A DNA stretch of 14,022 nt from an uncultured Collinsella sp. (GCA_937937835.1 CALDBJ010000027.1:1-14022); one strand, 5' to 3'; positions 1-6,564 are shown, counted from the stretch's first letter. Translations and numbers: made by a program. The notes: a model not told the origin generated them from the letters alone.

Positions 1-438
1 GGAGGCGGGGCTGTCCCTCCCGGAATCGTCCAAATAGGTGTTGCCAATCCAGGTCAGGTCGCGGGCGGCCTCGCACTCGTCGTCGGGGACCCACACCTCG
101 ACCACGTTGCCGACCGACAGCATGCGGGCGAGGAACTCGGCGTCGTTGCGGTCGTTCTTCCTGCGCCTGTCCGCGCTGGGCTTGATCATCTTCGAGACGG
201 CGCCGACCACGCAGTCGACCCCCAGGCCGGAAAGCCTCTTCTGCAGGTCGAAGCCCGTGACCCCGGACTCGTACACGCACCTGGCCCTGGGGTCCACGGA
301 GCGGACCCACTCCGCGACGGCGCCGGCGTCGTAGCCGAAGGTCGCGGCACGTACCTCCCCGGTCATGACGTCGAGGGAGACGGCCTTTATCGAGCGGGCG
401 TGGACGTCGAGGCCGACGAAGGTGGTAGTATCGAGCAT
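1..438 (-). CDS. IS110-family transposase, N-terminal part (cut by window edge)
   Basis: Reading from an ATG at 438 on the minus strand gives 146 open codons to the window edge. The first ~128 residues look like the RuvC-like DEDD domain of IS110-family transposases: VGLDVH near the start with D11, YESGVTGF with E57, and KNDRNDAEFLARML with D96 and D99. These would be the four acidic residues that bind metal in this family. Full-length members are about 330-420 residues, so the serine-containing C-terminal domain lies outside the window or is missing. The residues after ARDL (129-146) do not resemble the helical continuation usual in the family, so the copy may be broken near position 54. GGAAGGGG lies a few bases upstream of the ATG but sits in a hairpin. 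Family call is firm; intactness is unknown. Confidence 0.85.
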   Translation of the reverse strand, partial: MLDTTTFVGLDVHARSIKAVSLDVMTGEVRAATFGYDAGAVAEWVRSVDPRARCVYESGVTGFDLQKRLSGLGVDCVVGAVSKMIKPSADRRRKNDRNDAEFLARMLSVGNVVEVWVPDDECEAARDLTWIGNTYLDDSGRDSPAS

Positions 439-440
439 GG

Positions 441-534
441 GAGCCCCTTCCATGAATGCGGCGTGGCCGCCACGGTTGGATTAGACGCTCACCATTGTCG
501 GCCTAATCCGCGGTCTTTCATGCAGCAGGGGCTC
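441..534 (-). ncRNA. Structured leader of the IS110 transposase (candidate bridge-RNA region or translational hairpin)
   Basis: Immediately upstream of the transposase start, the sequence folds into a long interrupted hairpin. Arms are 441-448/527-534 (GAGCCCCT/AGGGGCTC), 451-456/517-522 (CATGAA/TTCATG) and 478-484/503-509 (GGATTAG/CTAATCC). The apical loop is 485-502, and 463-473 can form a small side stem. The outer stem contains the transposase ribosome site. IS110-group elements are known to encode a bridge RNA in the non-coding DNA upstream of the transposase, which is where this lies. The fold is seen directly; the bridge-RNA role is inference, because the element's end cannot be located here. 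Confidence 0.45.
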
Positions 535-610
535 TCAATGTTTTTATGTCCTGCTCATATCGTCTCTGCCGGCAGCTTGGAACAGTCCTTAAAGCCCGCA
601 TCAATCAACT

Positions 611-796
611 GCGGAAAGCGCATCCCAGAATGAGCGTCCAACATGGGACATGGTTTCCCTTGAGGGCCTCAACCGGAAAATGTATTCCGGAATGTTGCCG
701 GAAAGTGGAACGTAGTTTCCCAAACAGGCCGTGCGCGGAAAGTGCATCCCGCTATCGAACTTCAAAGCGGGATGCATTTTCCGTGCCAGCAGTTCC
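611..796. repeat. Three 62-bp units carrying six alternating copies of GGAAANYRYRTYCC
   Basis: Units span 611-672, 673-734 and 735-796. Each holds one forward core (starting 613, 675, 737) and one inverted core (645-658, 707-720, 769-782), so orientation runs + - + - + -. All six cores fit GGAAANYRYRTYCC, while the rest of the units has diverged. Both the forward and the inverted series repeat at exactly 62 bp, and neighbouring cores start about 30-32 bp apart, close to three helical turns. The third unit is the best preserved: 733-752 and 767-786 form a 20-bp inverted repeat with two mismatches and a 14-base loop. There is no gene in this stretch. Function is unknown; a REP/BIME-like element, a regulatory array or a recombination site are all possible. 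Confidence 0.75.
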
Positions 797-812
797 GGGC
801 AGCCAGAGACCA

Positions 813-836
813 CTCATTTAAGTCTGTCCCCAATGA
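813..836. other. Short conserved-looking tract next to the peptidase gene stop
   Basis: On the minus strand this reads CATTGGGGACAGACTTAAAT followed by GAGT, with weakly complementary ends (AGTCATT and AATGAGT, one mismatch), directly after the stop of the neighbouring peptidase gene. From memory, similar GGGGACAGACTTAAATGAG tracts occur beside REP-associated or IS200-like transposases, so it may be the scar of a mobile element. That is recall, not a comparison made here. The bases between the 62-bp array and this tract show nothing else. Confidence 0.25.
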
Positions 837-1838
837 CTAGTAGTAGGCCCACATGGCTTCGACTTCGTTGAGGACCTCTACGACGCCCCAGCGGCGGGCG
901 CTGCGGCTGGCCGAGTTGGGGTCGTAGACGCCAATCTGGTTGGCATCGTCAATGCCGTAGAGCACGATGTAGTGGCCTACGTTAGTAAACGTACCGGGGC
1001 GCACTGCGGCGATGACGGGCGCACCCGAGCGAAGTGCCTGGGTAATCGATTCGCGATCGTTATAGAGCTGTGTTCCGTTGAGCCCCAGCTGCCACGCACC
1101 GCCTGTCATAAACGACCACTCGGTGGCACCGGTGGGGGCGTAGTTGCCGGCTTCGGCCAGCGCGCATATATCGACCGGCGTCTTATCGGTATGGCCGGTC
1201 TTAAAGATATAGACCATGGTGAGGCAGGTAGGACCGCAAGCGTTTTCGCGAATAGTGCCACCGGCATAGGGCAGCTCCGACCATGCGGGGTCAATTTGGT
1301 AGATGTGGGGCATGGTGCCGGCCTGCCATTGCGAGCGTGGGGTCGAGAACGCAAAGGAGTAGCCGGGCGCGACGGGAGCTTTAAGCAGCTTGTCCTCGGC
1401 AGTGGGCTCAAGACCGGCTGATCCGTGGGAGATACAGGATCCCAAAAACACAAAGACGAGGCAGGCGGCGATGGAGCAAAGCGCAAGGCGTAGACGGCGG
1501 GCTGGAAGCGCGTGGCTTGTGGTGTGCGACGCGGGGTGAGGGGCGGAATTGCCGCGATCGCGTTGAGGTCGCGAAAAGGTGCGCTTGACGTAGTAGTCGG
1601 TCTTACGGCGATCGTAGCGGCGTGGCTGCGATGTGTCGGTCTGGCGGTGGCGTGTGCTCATACTCACGCGGTCTGACTGCCGCACGGTACGGCTTTGTTG
1701 CCGCGAAGAAGCCCCGGGCTGCTCTTGGGGGCGCTGCGGGTTGTCGTTGTCGGAGGTGATTCTGGGCGTTGACGTGGTGCGGCCGGCAAGGCGCACGCTT
1801 TGTGGCCGTTGGTCGCCGTCATTGTATCCGTATGCCAT
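837..1838 (-). CDS. Membrane-anchored C39-like (papain-fold) cysteine peptidase
   Basis: A 333-residue protein in three parts. Residues 1-112 are rich in Arg, Gln, Ser and Thr and predicted disordered. Residues ~115-137 form one hydrophobic helix with basic residues before it, giving a type II membrane orientation. Residues ~175-333 form a peptidase_C39_2-type domain: ENACGPTCLTMV with C201 as likely nucleophile, VGHYIVLYGID with H289, and YDPNS with D306. The family cleaves peptides or peptide bridges; this domain would act outside the membrane. The ATG at 1838 is chosen because AAGG lies 8 bases upstream; a GTG at 1847 overlaps that site. It is divergent from the permease gene. The substrate is unknown and I see no ABC transporter to make it a bacteriocin-export peptidase. 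Confidence 0.8.
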   Translation of the reverse strand: MAYGYNDGDQRPQSVRLAGRTTSTPRITSDNDNPQRPQEQPGASSRQQSRTVRQSDRVSMSTRHRQTDTSQPRRYDRRKTDYYVKRTFSRPQRDRGNSAPHPASHTTSHALPARRLRLALCSIAACLVFVFLGSCISHGSAGLEPTAEDKLLKAPVAPGYSFAFSTPRSQWQAGTMPHIYQIDPAWSELPYAGGTIRENACGPTCLTMVYIFKTGHTDKTPVDICALAEAGNYAPTGATEWSFMTGGAWQLGLNGTQLYNDRESITQALRSGAPVIAAVRPGTFTNVGHYIVLYGIDDANQIGVYDPNSASRSARRWGVVEVLNEVEAMWAYY

Positions 1839-1935
1839 TCGAATCACCTTGCCTCATGTGTAACTTGTCTATCCTACATAAAAAGATGCACGACACATGG
1901 GCATGTGCGCCAAAAGCCTGACAAATGGTATGAAC

Positions 1936-1975
1936 GTTGCCGTGCCGCGCGCCGCGCACCAAGCGCCACGGCAAC
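1936..1975. other. Hairpin in the divergent intergenic region
   Basis: A perfect 9-bp inverted repeat, GTTGCCGTG (1936-1944) and CACGGCAAC (1967-1975), separated by 22 GC-rich bases. There is no T-run on either strand, so it is not a typical terminator. It lies between the divergent peptidase and permease genes and could be an operator or part of a leader. The bases 1839-1935 beside it contain the peptidase ribosome site and no convincing promoter that I can place. Confidence 0.45.
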
Positions 1976-2044
1976 AGGTATTCAAAAGCAGACAAGATGA
2001 AAGCGTCTAAGACGAATGACGTCTCCCGCCGTTCGTCCCAAAAA

Positions 2045-2096
2045 CAGCGCCGCTCGTTTTGCAGTTCTGCCTTCGGTCGAGCTGCGAGCGGCGCTG
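2045..2096 (+). promoter_or_regulatory. Large hairpin in the permease leader
   Basis: A perfect 12-bp stem, CAGCGCCGCTCG (2045-2056) with CGAGCGGCGCTG (2085-2096), around a 28-base loop. No U-run follows. With the hairpins at 2136-2156 and 2163-2179 it makes the region ahead of the permease gene unusually structured. I do not recognise a known riboswitch class in it. If transcription begins upstream of 2045, this would be a regulatory leader; the start site is not known. Confidence 0.4.
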
Positions 2097-2135
2097 CTGC
2101 GCCAAGGCCGTATCTTAAAGCCATGGAATAAAAGC

Positions 2136-2179
2136 GCGCGGCAAAACGGACCGCGCAAGGGGTGACGCCAAGGGCGTCA
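2136..2179 (+). promoter_or_regulatory. Two small hairpins just ahead of the permease ribosome site
   Basis: GCGCGG (2136-2141) pairs with CCGCGC (2151-2156). TGACGCC (2163-2169) pairs perfectly with GGCGTCA (2173-2179) over a 3-base loop. The second stem ends 6 bases before the AAAGGAGG ribosome site at 2186-2193, leaving that site open. Such a stem can stabilise the 5' end of a message or tune access to the ribosome site. Confidence 0.4.
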
Positions 2180-2199
2180 AACAGGAAAGGAGGGGAACA

Positions 2200-3651
2200 A
2201 TGGCGGACAAGAACGCAGAAGTTGCAGTCGAGGATAACGGCGGCATGAAGAAAACGCTTTCGCTCTGGAACTTCTTTACCATCGGCTTCGGTGCCATCAT
2301 CGGTACCGGTTGGGTTCTGCAGGTCGGCGACTGGATGGTCGTGGGCGGCGGTCCCGTTCCCGCTATGATCGCATTCCTCTTGGGTGCAATCTTCCTCGTG
2401 CCCGTCGGAGCTGTTTTCGGTGAGCTCACGGCTGCTATCCCCATCTCGGGCGGCATCGTCGAGTATGTCGATCGTAGCTTTGGTCGTACGCTGAGCTACA
2501 TCACCGGATGGCTTTTGGCCCTGGGCAACGGCATCCTGTGCCCGTGGGAGGCCATCGCCATTTCGACCCTCGTGTCCGAGATGTTCGGCAGCCTGCCCGG
2601 CCTTGAGTGGCTGCGCGCCGTCAAGCTCTACACCATACTGGGGGCCGACGTCTACCTGTTCCCGACGCTGATCGCGCTCGGCTTTGCAGTCTACGTCATC
2701 TTCCTCAACTTCCGCGGTGCCAGCTCGGCTGCCAAGCTTCAGGCCTTCCTGACCAAGGCCCTGCTCTGCGGCATGCTGCTCGCCATGGGCGTCTCGCTGT
2801 TCACCGGCTCGCCGGACAACGCCATGCCCGTGTTCTCCCAGGTCACCGGCGCTGGCGGCGGCAAGGCCGCTACCGAGAGCACCAGCCTGTTTGCCGGCAT
2901 CGTGTCGGTCCTGGTTCTGACCCCGTTCTTCTACGCCGGCTTCGACACCATTCCTCAGCAGGCTGAGGAAGCAGCCGAGGGCCTCAACTGGAACAAGTTC
3001 GGCAAGATCATCTCCCTGGCCCTGCTGGCCGCTGGCGGCTTCTACATGGTCTGCATTTACTCGTTCGGCACCATCCTCGACTGGCATGAGTTTGTTAAGA
3101 GCCCGGTTCCCGCGCTTGCCTGCCTCAAGGGCATCAACATGCTTCTGTACCTGGCCATGCTCGTCATCGCCACGCTTGGACCCATGGGCCCGATGAACTC
3201 CTTCTACGGCGCCACGAGCCGCATCATGCTCGCCATGGGCCGCAAGGGCCAGCTGCCCGAGCAGTTCGCCGAGGTCGACCCCAAGTCCGGCGCTCCCAAG
3301 CTCGCCTGCGTCGTTCTGGGCGTCATCACCGTCGTCGGTCCGTTCCTGGGCAAGAACATGCTCATCCCTCTGACCAACGTGTCGGCTCTCGCCTTCATCT
3401 TCTCCTGCGGCATGGTCGCCCTCGCTTGCCTGCGTATGCGCTTCACCGAGCCCGACCTGCCTCGTCCCTACGAGGTGCCCGGCGGCAAGTTTGGCATCGG
3501 CCTCGCTATCGCTGCCTGCGCCATCATCATCGGCCTGCTCGTGATTCCGTTCTCTCCCGCCTCCCTCAACATGGTGGAGTGGAGCATCGTGATCGGCTGG
3601 TTGGCTATTGGCCTGGCCCTCATGGCTTTCACCAATTCCCGCAAAAAGTAA
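2200..3651 (+). CDS. APC-superfamily amino-acid permease
   Basis: A 483-residue inner-membrane protein with about 12 hydrophobic segments, the usual size for amino acid-polyamine-organocation transporters. The first helix carries the unwound substrate-site motif GFGAIIGTGW (29-38). Helix 6 contains FFYAGFDTIPQQAEE (243-257), matching the conserved F-x-G-F-D-x-x-x-x-x-x-E pattern. The loop after helix 10 has PRPYEVPGG (421-429), typical of this superfamily. Substrate cannot be read from sequence; an amino acid or small peptide-like cation is likely. AAAGGAGG lies 6 bases before the ATG. Codons are strongly C-ending, as in the following amidohydrolase gene and unlike the signalling genes, which suggests high expression. 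The 131-base gap to the amidohydrolase gene contains hairpins but no T-run. Confidence 0.92.
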   Translation: MADKNAEVAVEDNGGMKKTLSLWNFFTIGFGAIIGTGWVLQVGDWMVVGGGPVPAMIAFLLGAIFLVPVGAVFGELTAAIPISGGIVEYVDRSFGRTLSYITGWLLALGNGILCPWEAIAISTLVSEMFGSLPGLEWLRAVKLYTILGADVYLFPTLIALGFAVYVIFLNFRGASSAAKLQAFLTKALLCGMLLAMGVSLFTGSPDNAMPVFSQVTGAGGGKAATESTSLFAGIVSVLVLTPFFYAGFDTIPQQAEEAAEGLNWNKFGKIISLALLAAGGFYMVCIYSFGTILDWHEFVKSPVPALACLKGINMLLYLAMLVIATLGPMGPMNSFYGATSRIMLAMGRKGQLPEQFAEVDPKSGAPKLACVVLGVITVVGPFLGKNMLIPLTNVSALAFIFSCGMVALACLRMRFTEPDLPRPYEVPGGKFGIGLAIAACAIIIGLLVIPFSPASLNMVEWSIVIGWLAIGLALMAFTNSRKK

Positions 3652-3671
3652 CGCCTAGCCGGGGCGGATCG

Positions 3672-3700
3672 GGTGCGCGGGACCCTCTCTTCCGCGCACC
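3672..3700 (+). other. Strong hairpin between permease and amidohydrolase genes
   Basis: GGTGCGCGG (3672-3680) and CCGCGCACC (3692-3700) form a perfect 9-bp stem with an 11-base loop. There is no T-run after it, so it is more likely an mRNA-stabilising or processing hairpin, or a weak terminator, than a full intrinsic terminator. A second smaller stem, GAGGCC/GGCCTC, lies at 3729-3752. Confidence 0.5.
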
Positions 3701-3760
3701 GAACCCGGCACCACTTGGGTAGCTTTGTGAGGCCTTAACCCAACACGGCCTCGCCCACTA

Positions 3761-3772
3761 TATGGATCCATA
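3761..3772. promoter_or_regulatory. Perfect 12-bp palindrome abutting the amidohydrolase ribosome site
   Basis: TATGGATCCATA is fully self-complementary and runs directly into the ribosome site AAGGAGG (3772-3778), with the ATG at 3783. It could be an operator site for a dimeric repressor, or form a cruciform or hairpin beside the ribosome site. No regulator gene is adjacent, so the role is a guess. Confidence 0.4.
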
Positions 3773-3782
3773 AGGAGGAACC

Positions 3783-5060
3783 ATGTCCACTAAGTATGCA
3801 ATCGTTGGCGGCAAGCTCATCGACGGTACCGGTGCCGAGCCGGTCGAGAACTCCCTCGTTCTCGTCGACGACAACGGCAAGATCGAGTACGCCGGCGCCA
3901 TGCAGGACCTTCCCGAGGGCGTTGAGGTCATCGACGCCGCCGGTAAGACCGTCCTTCCCGGCCTGATCGACACCCACCTGCACTTCTCGGGCAACTTGAC
4001 CGATGATGACACCGACTGGGTCATGCAGCCGCTCCTCGAGAAGCAGGCTGTCGCAGTCAAGCAGGCCTACGACTGCCTCACCCACGGCCTCACCACCGTC
4101 TGCGAGATCGGCCGCTTTGGTATCCAGATCCGTGACTGCATCGACAAGGGCGTCTTCAAGGGCCCGCGCGTTCTGGCCACCGGCCTTGGCTTCTGCCGCG
4201 TTGCCGGCCACGGCGACTCCCACCACTGCAGCCAAGAGCTCAACAAGGAATCGCACCCCTGGGGCGATCAGGTCGACGGTCCTTGGGATCTGCGCAAGGC
4301 CGTCCGTCGTCGCCTACGCGAGAACCCCGATGCCATCAAGATCTGGGCTACCGGTGGCGGCATCTGGCGCTGGGACTCCGGCCGCGACCAGCACTACTGC
4401 TCCGAGGAGATTCAGGCCGTGGTCGAAGAGGCAAAGATGGTCGGCATCCCCGTGTGGAGCCACTGCTACAACAACCACGCCGCTGCCTACGATTCCGTTC
4501 GCTTTGGCTGCGAGCAGCTGATTCACGGCTTCGATATCGATGAGCGCACCATGGACCTCATGGCCGAGCAGGGCACCTTCTTCACCCCGACGATCGCCTT
4601 CCTGCCCACCTGGTACGCCACCTATCCGCCCGTCTACGTCCCCGAGCTGCACGACAAGTACGAGGGCACCCTGGTCGAGAAGGAGCTGCAGCGCAACTAC
4701 GACTGCCTGCGCGAGGCCAAGAAGCGCGGCGTCGTCATGACGATCGGCTCCGACTCCTTCTCCTTCGTCACCCCGTACGGCACCTGCTCCATCGAGGAGA
4801 TGTACGAGTTCGTCGACAAGATCGGCTTCACCCCGGTCGAGACCATCACCTGCGCCACCCTCAACGGTGCCAAGATGTGCCACATCGAGGACGAGACCGG
4901 TTCCATCGAGGCCGGCAAGTGCGCCGACCTGCTGGTCGTCAACGGTGACGTCGCCGCCGACATCCACGTGCTCAACACCGACAACATGGACGTCATCATG
5001 AAGGACGGCTGGATTGTCGAGGCCGGCACCTTCGGCGAGGCAAACAAGTACAGCGCCTAA
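3783..5060 (+). CDS. Metal-dependent amidohydrolase (imidazolonepropionase/prolidase-like)
   Basis: A 425-residue amidohydrolase-superfamily enzyme with all metal-centre elements visible. These are DTHLHFSG with H65 and H67 after the first strand, K186 in AIKIWATGGG as the likely carboxylated bridging lysine, H227 in VWSHCYN, H248 in LIHGFDID, and D324 in TIGSDSF. The N-terminal VGGKLIDGTG and C-terminal GSIEAGKCADLLVV/MKDGWIVEAG segments form the beta-sandwich typical of the superfamily. Members closest in layout hydrolyse Xaa-Pro or acyl-amino acids, or ring amides; the exact substrate is not readable. It is cytoplasmic, with no signal peptide. Position behind an APC permease and matching codon bias suggest it hydrolyses what the permease brings in. 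The start is set by AAGGAGG four bases upstream. Confidence 0.92.
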   Translation: MSTKYAIVGGKLIDGTGAEPVENSLVLVDDNGKIEYAGAMQDLPEGVEVIDAAGKTVLPGLIDTHLHFSGNLTDDDTDWVMQPLLEKQAVAVKQAYDCLTHGLTTVCEIGRFGIQIRDCIDKGVFKGPRVLATGLGFCRVAGHGDSHHCSQELNKESHPWGDQVDGPWDLRKAVRRRLRENPDAIKIWATGGGIWRWDSGRDQHYCSEEIQAVVEEAKMVGIPVWSHCYNNHAAAYDSVRFGCEQLIHGFDIDERTMDLMAEQGTFFTPTIAFLPTWYATYPPVYVPELHDKYEGTLVEKELQRNYDCLREAKKRGVVMTIGSDSFSFVTPYGTCSIEEMYEFVDKIGFTPVETITCATLNGAKMCHIEDETGSIEAGKCADLLVVNGDVAADIHVLNTDNMDVIMKDGWIVEAGTFGEANKYSA

Positions 5061-5101
5061 GCTACCGTTCATCGATGGCTTGATGTAAAACACAGTATTT
5101 G

Positions 5102-5116
5102 ATTGCATAATGCAAT
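5102..5116. promoter_or_regulatory. Dyad ATTGCAT-A-ATGCAAT overlapping a possible -10 box
   Basis: Two 7-base arms (5102-5108 and 5110-5116) flank one central base. CATAAT at 5106-5111 inside it resembles a -10 box for the first kinase operon. No good -35 box at ideal spacing is visible. Overlap of dyad and -10 would suit a repressor site or a symmetrical activator target. The same half-site pair, ATTGC...GCAAT, occurs upstream of the glycosyltransferase-kinase operon. Confidence 0.4.
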
Positions 5117-5118
5117 GG

Positions 5119-5143
5119 AGAGGGTCGCTTGCGGCCCTCTTTA
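5119..5143 (+). terminator. Intrinsic terminator or attenuator ahead of the first kinase gene
   Basis: GAGGGTCG (5120-5127) pairs with CGGCCCTC (5132-5139), with one G-U pair and a CTTG loop, and is followed by TTTATT. It can end transcripts from the amidohydrolase gene. It also lies between the candidate -10 at 5106-5111 and the kinase start, so for that promoter it would be the very 5' end of the message and could act as an attenuator. Confidence 0.65.
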
Positions 5144-5166
5144 TTGCTATGGGGTGCGTCAGTAAG

Positions 5167-5172
5167 AAGGGG
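5167..5172 (+). promoter_or_regulatory. Ribosome binding site that decides the first kinase start
   Basis: AAGGGG ends directly against an ATG at 5173, too close for good initiation, but lies 6 bases before an in-frame GTG at 5179. This favours the GTG. A further in-frame ATG at 5110 would put the start inside the terminator hairpin and is unlikely. Confidence 0.55.
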
Positions 5173-5178
5173 ATGACA

Positions 5179-6564
5179 GTGGATCTCAATAGGCTGATTC
5201 TGGGCAAGAGCTACAACTCTACCAAGGTCTTTCGTACCGCTCAGCATGTGGTTCAAGCCATCTTGCTCGGTATTGTCGTTCCGCTGCTTATCCTGCTGCT
5301 CATCTGGGATCTAACCGATAATCCCAATCCCGTTCCGGCCGTTGTCGTCATTGCCGGCTTGGTCATGCTGTGCTTCTTCTTCTCGTACGTCTTTGTCGTT
5401 CCCGACGACCTCACATCGAGCGCAACCGACCGCACGCTCGCCATCGCATCAAAAATATTCGCCTACACGTCGCGCGGCCTTACGCCCGAAGCTGCCCTGG
5501 GCGCCTCTAAGATCATCCTGTCCGAAACTATCGCCTCTGCCATCTGCTTTACCGACGGCAAGCAGGTGTTGGCGAGCTGGGGCGAGGACTCGGCAAAATG
5601 CCCCGCGGGCACCCCGGTGGTACTGCGGACTACGCTCAACGTGATCAACAGCGGTGAGCAAAGCGTGTTCTCGCGCGATGCCTCGACCGAGACGGGTGGC
5701 TACTTTCCGCGCCTGCGCGCCGGTATTGTCGCACCGCTTACCGTGCGCGGGCATTGCGTGGGCACGCTCGAGCTGTATTATCCCCGTCTGAGCAGCATCG
5801 ATATGCGCCAGACGGCGCTTGCCTCGGGCTTTGCCGACCTCATTTCCACGCAGCTTGCGAGCTTTGAGCTCGAGCGCCAGGACGAGCTTACGGCCCGCGT
5901 GGAGCTGCGCGCCTTGCAATCGCAGGTCGATCCTCATTTTCTGTTTAACACCATCAGCACCATCGTGTCGCTCGTGCGTACCGAGCCGGACAAGGCCAGG
6001 TCGCTGCTGATCGACTTCTCCAACTACTATCGTCAGACGCTTTCTGATTCCGATACGCTCACCACGCTCGAGCACGAGGTGGAACAGGGTACTCGTTATA
6101 TCAATCTTATGCAGGCCCGGTATGGCGACGGCCGTTTGCGCGTCTCGGTCGATATCGACTTTGAGGTGCGCGATTGCATGGTGCCGCCGTTTATCTTGCA
6201 GCCGTTGCTCGAAAACTGCATCAAACACGCGCAGCGCGAGACCGAGCCGCTTTCTATTCATGTTAGGGCTTTCGAGACCGATGACGGTTTGGAGATCATC
6301 GTCGAGGACGATGGCATCGGTATGAGCGAAGAGGTCTGCGCGCATCTGTTTGAGCAACATCGCCGAGAGGAGCCCGAGAGCATTACCGCCGACGGCTCCG
6401 CCAAGCGAGGTTGCGGCCTGGCGCTCTTCAACGTGCTTCAGCGCATCCATTTCTTTTACGGAGAAGATTCCGGCATGCGCGTGAAGTCCCAGGAGGGCGT
6501 GGGAACGCAGGTCATCGTCGAGCTGAACGGCGAGCCGCATGAGCCCGCGCCGTTGACGGCGTAG
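5179..6564 (+). CDS. LytS/BtsS-type sensor histidine kinase, first copy
   Basis: From the GTG at 5179 the protein has 461 residues. Two membrane helices lie at ~23-44 and ~52-74, followed by a GAF-like domain (~85-205) resembling that of BtsS/YpdA kinases. A short linker helix (ALASGFADLISTQLASFELE) leads to the His_kinase domain with LRALQSQVDPHFLFN and phospho-acceptor H253. The ATPase domain has N-box QPLLENCIKHA (N346), G1 VEDDGIGM (D378) and a GCGLALFNV G2 loop. It lacks the 5TM-LYT sensor of classic LytS/BtsS. It would autophosphorylate and pass phosphate to the REC-LytTR protein encoded 38 bases downstream. The signal is unknown. It is clearly paralogous to the kinase at 11091. Codon use is less biased than in the upstream metabolic genes. 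Confidence 0.9.
   Translation: MDLNRLILGKSYNSTKVFRTAQHVVQAILLGIVVPLLILLLIWDLTDNPNPVPAVVVIAGLVMLCFFFSYVFVVPDDLTSSATDRTLAIASKIFAYTSRGLTPEAALGASKIILSETIASAICFTDGKQVLASWGEDSAKCPAGTPVVLRTTLNVINSGEQSVFSRDASTETGGYFPRLRAGIVAPLTVRGHCVGTLELYYPRLSSIDMRQTALASGFADLISTQLASFELERQDELTARVELRALQSQVDPHFLFNTISTIVSLVRTEPDKARSLLIDFSNYYRQTLSDSDTLTTLEHEVEQGTRYINLMQARYGDGRLRVSVDIDFEVRDCMVPPFILQPLLENCIKHAQRETEPLSIHVRAFETDDGLEIIVEDDGIGMSEEVCAHLFEQHRREEPESITADGSAKRGCGLALFNVLQRIHFFYGEDSGMRVKSQEGVGTQVIVELNGEPHEPAPLTA

Noticed and set aside
611..796. CRISPR array
   Set aside because: Cores alternate in orientation, are only 14 bases and degenerate, and no cas genes are present.
601..813. Minus-strand 70-codon reading frame across the 62-bp array
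   Set aside because: It is just a translation of the inverted repeats; 62 is not a multiple of three, so the repeats shift frame, and no ribosome site is seen.
837..1838. Bacteriocin-processing C39 peptidase of an export system
   Set aside because: No ABC exporter domain, no precursor peptide gene and no GG-leader nearby; only the peptidase fold is shared.
1819..3087. Long minus-strand reading frame opposite the permease
   Set aside because: It is Glu/Asp/Gly-rich, without domain character, and mirrors the strong codon bias of the permease gene.
5064..5072. LytTR-type site ACCGTTCAT upstream of the first kinase
   Set aside because: It matches the 9-base consensus, but no second copy lies at the usual 21-22-base phase; ACAGTATTT at 5092 is 28 bases away and a poor match.
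5110..5178. Upstream ATG start for the first kinase
   Set aside because: It would lie at the edge of the terminator hairpin with no ribosome site; AAGGGG fits the GTG at 5179.
4314..5207. Long minus-strand reading frame opposite the amidohydrolase
   Set aside because: Val/Asp/Gly-rich low-complexity product, a shadow of C-ending codons; the plus-strand gene has an intact metal site.
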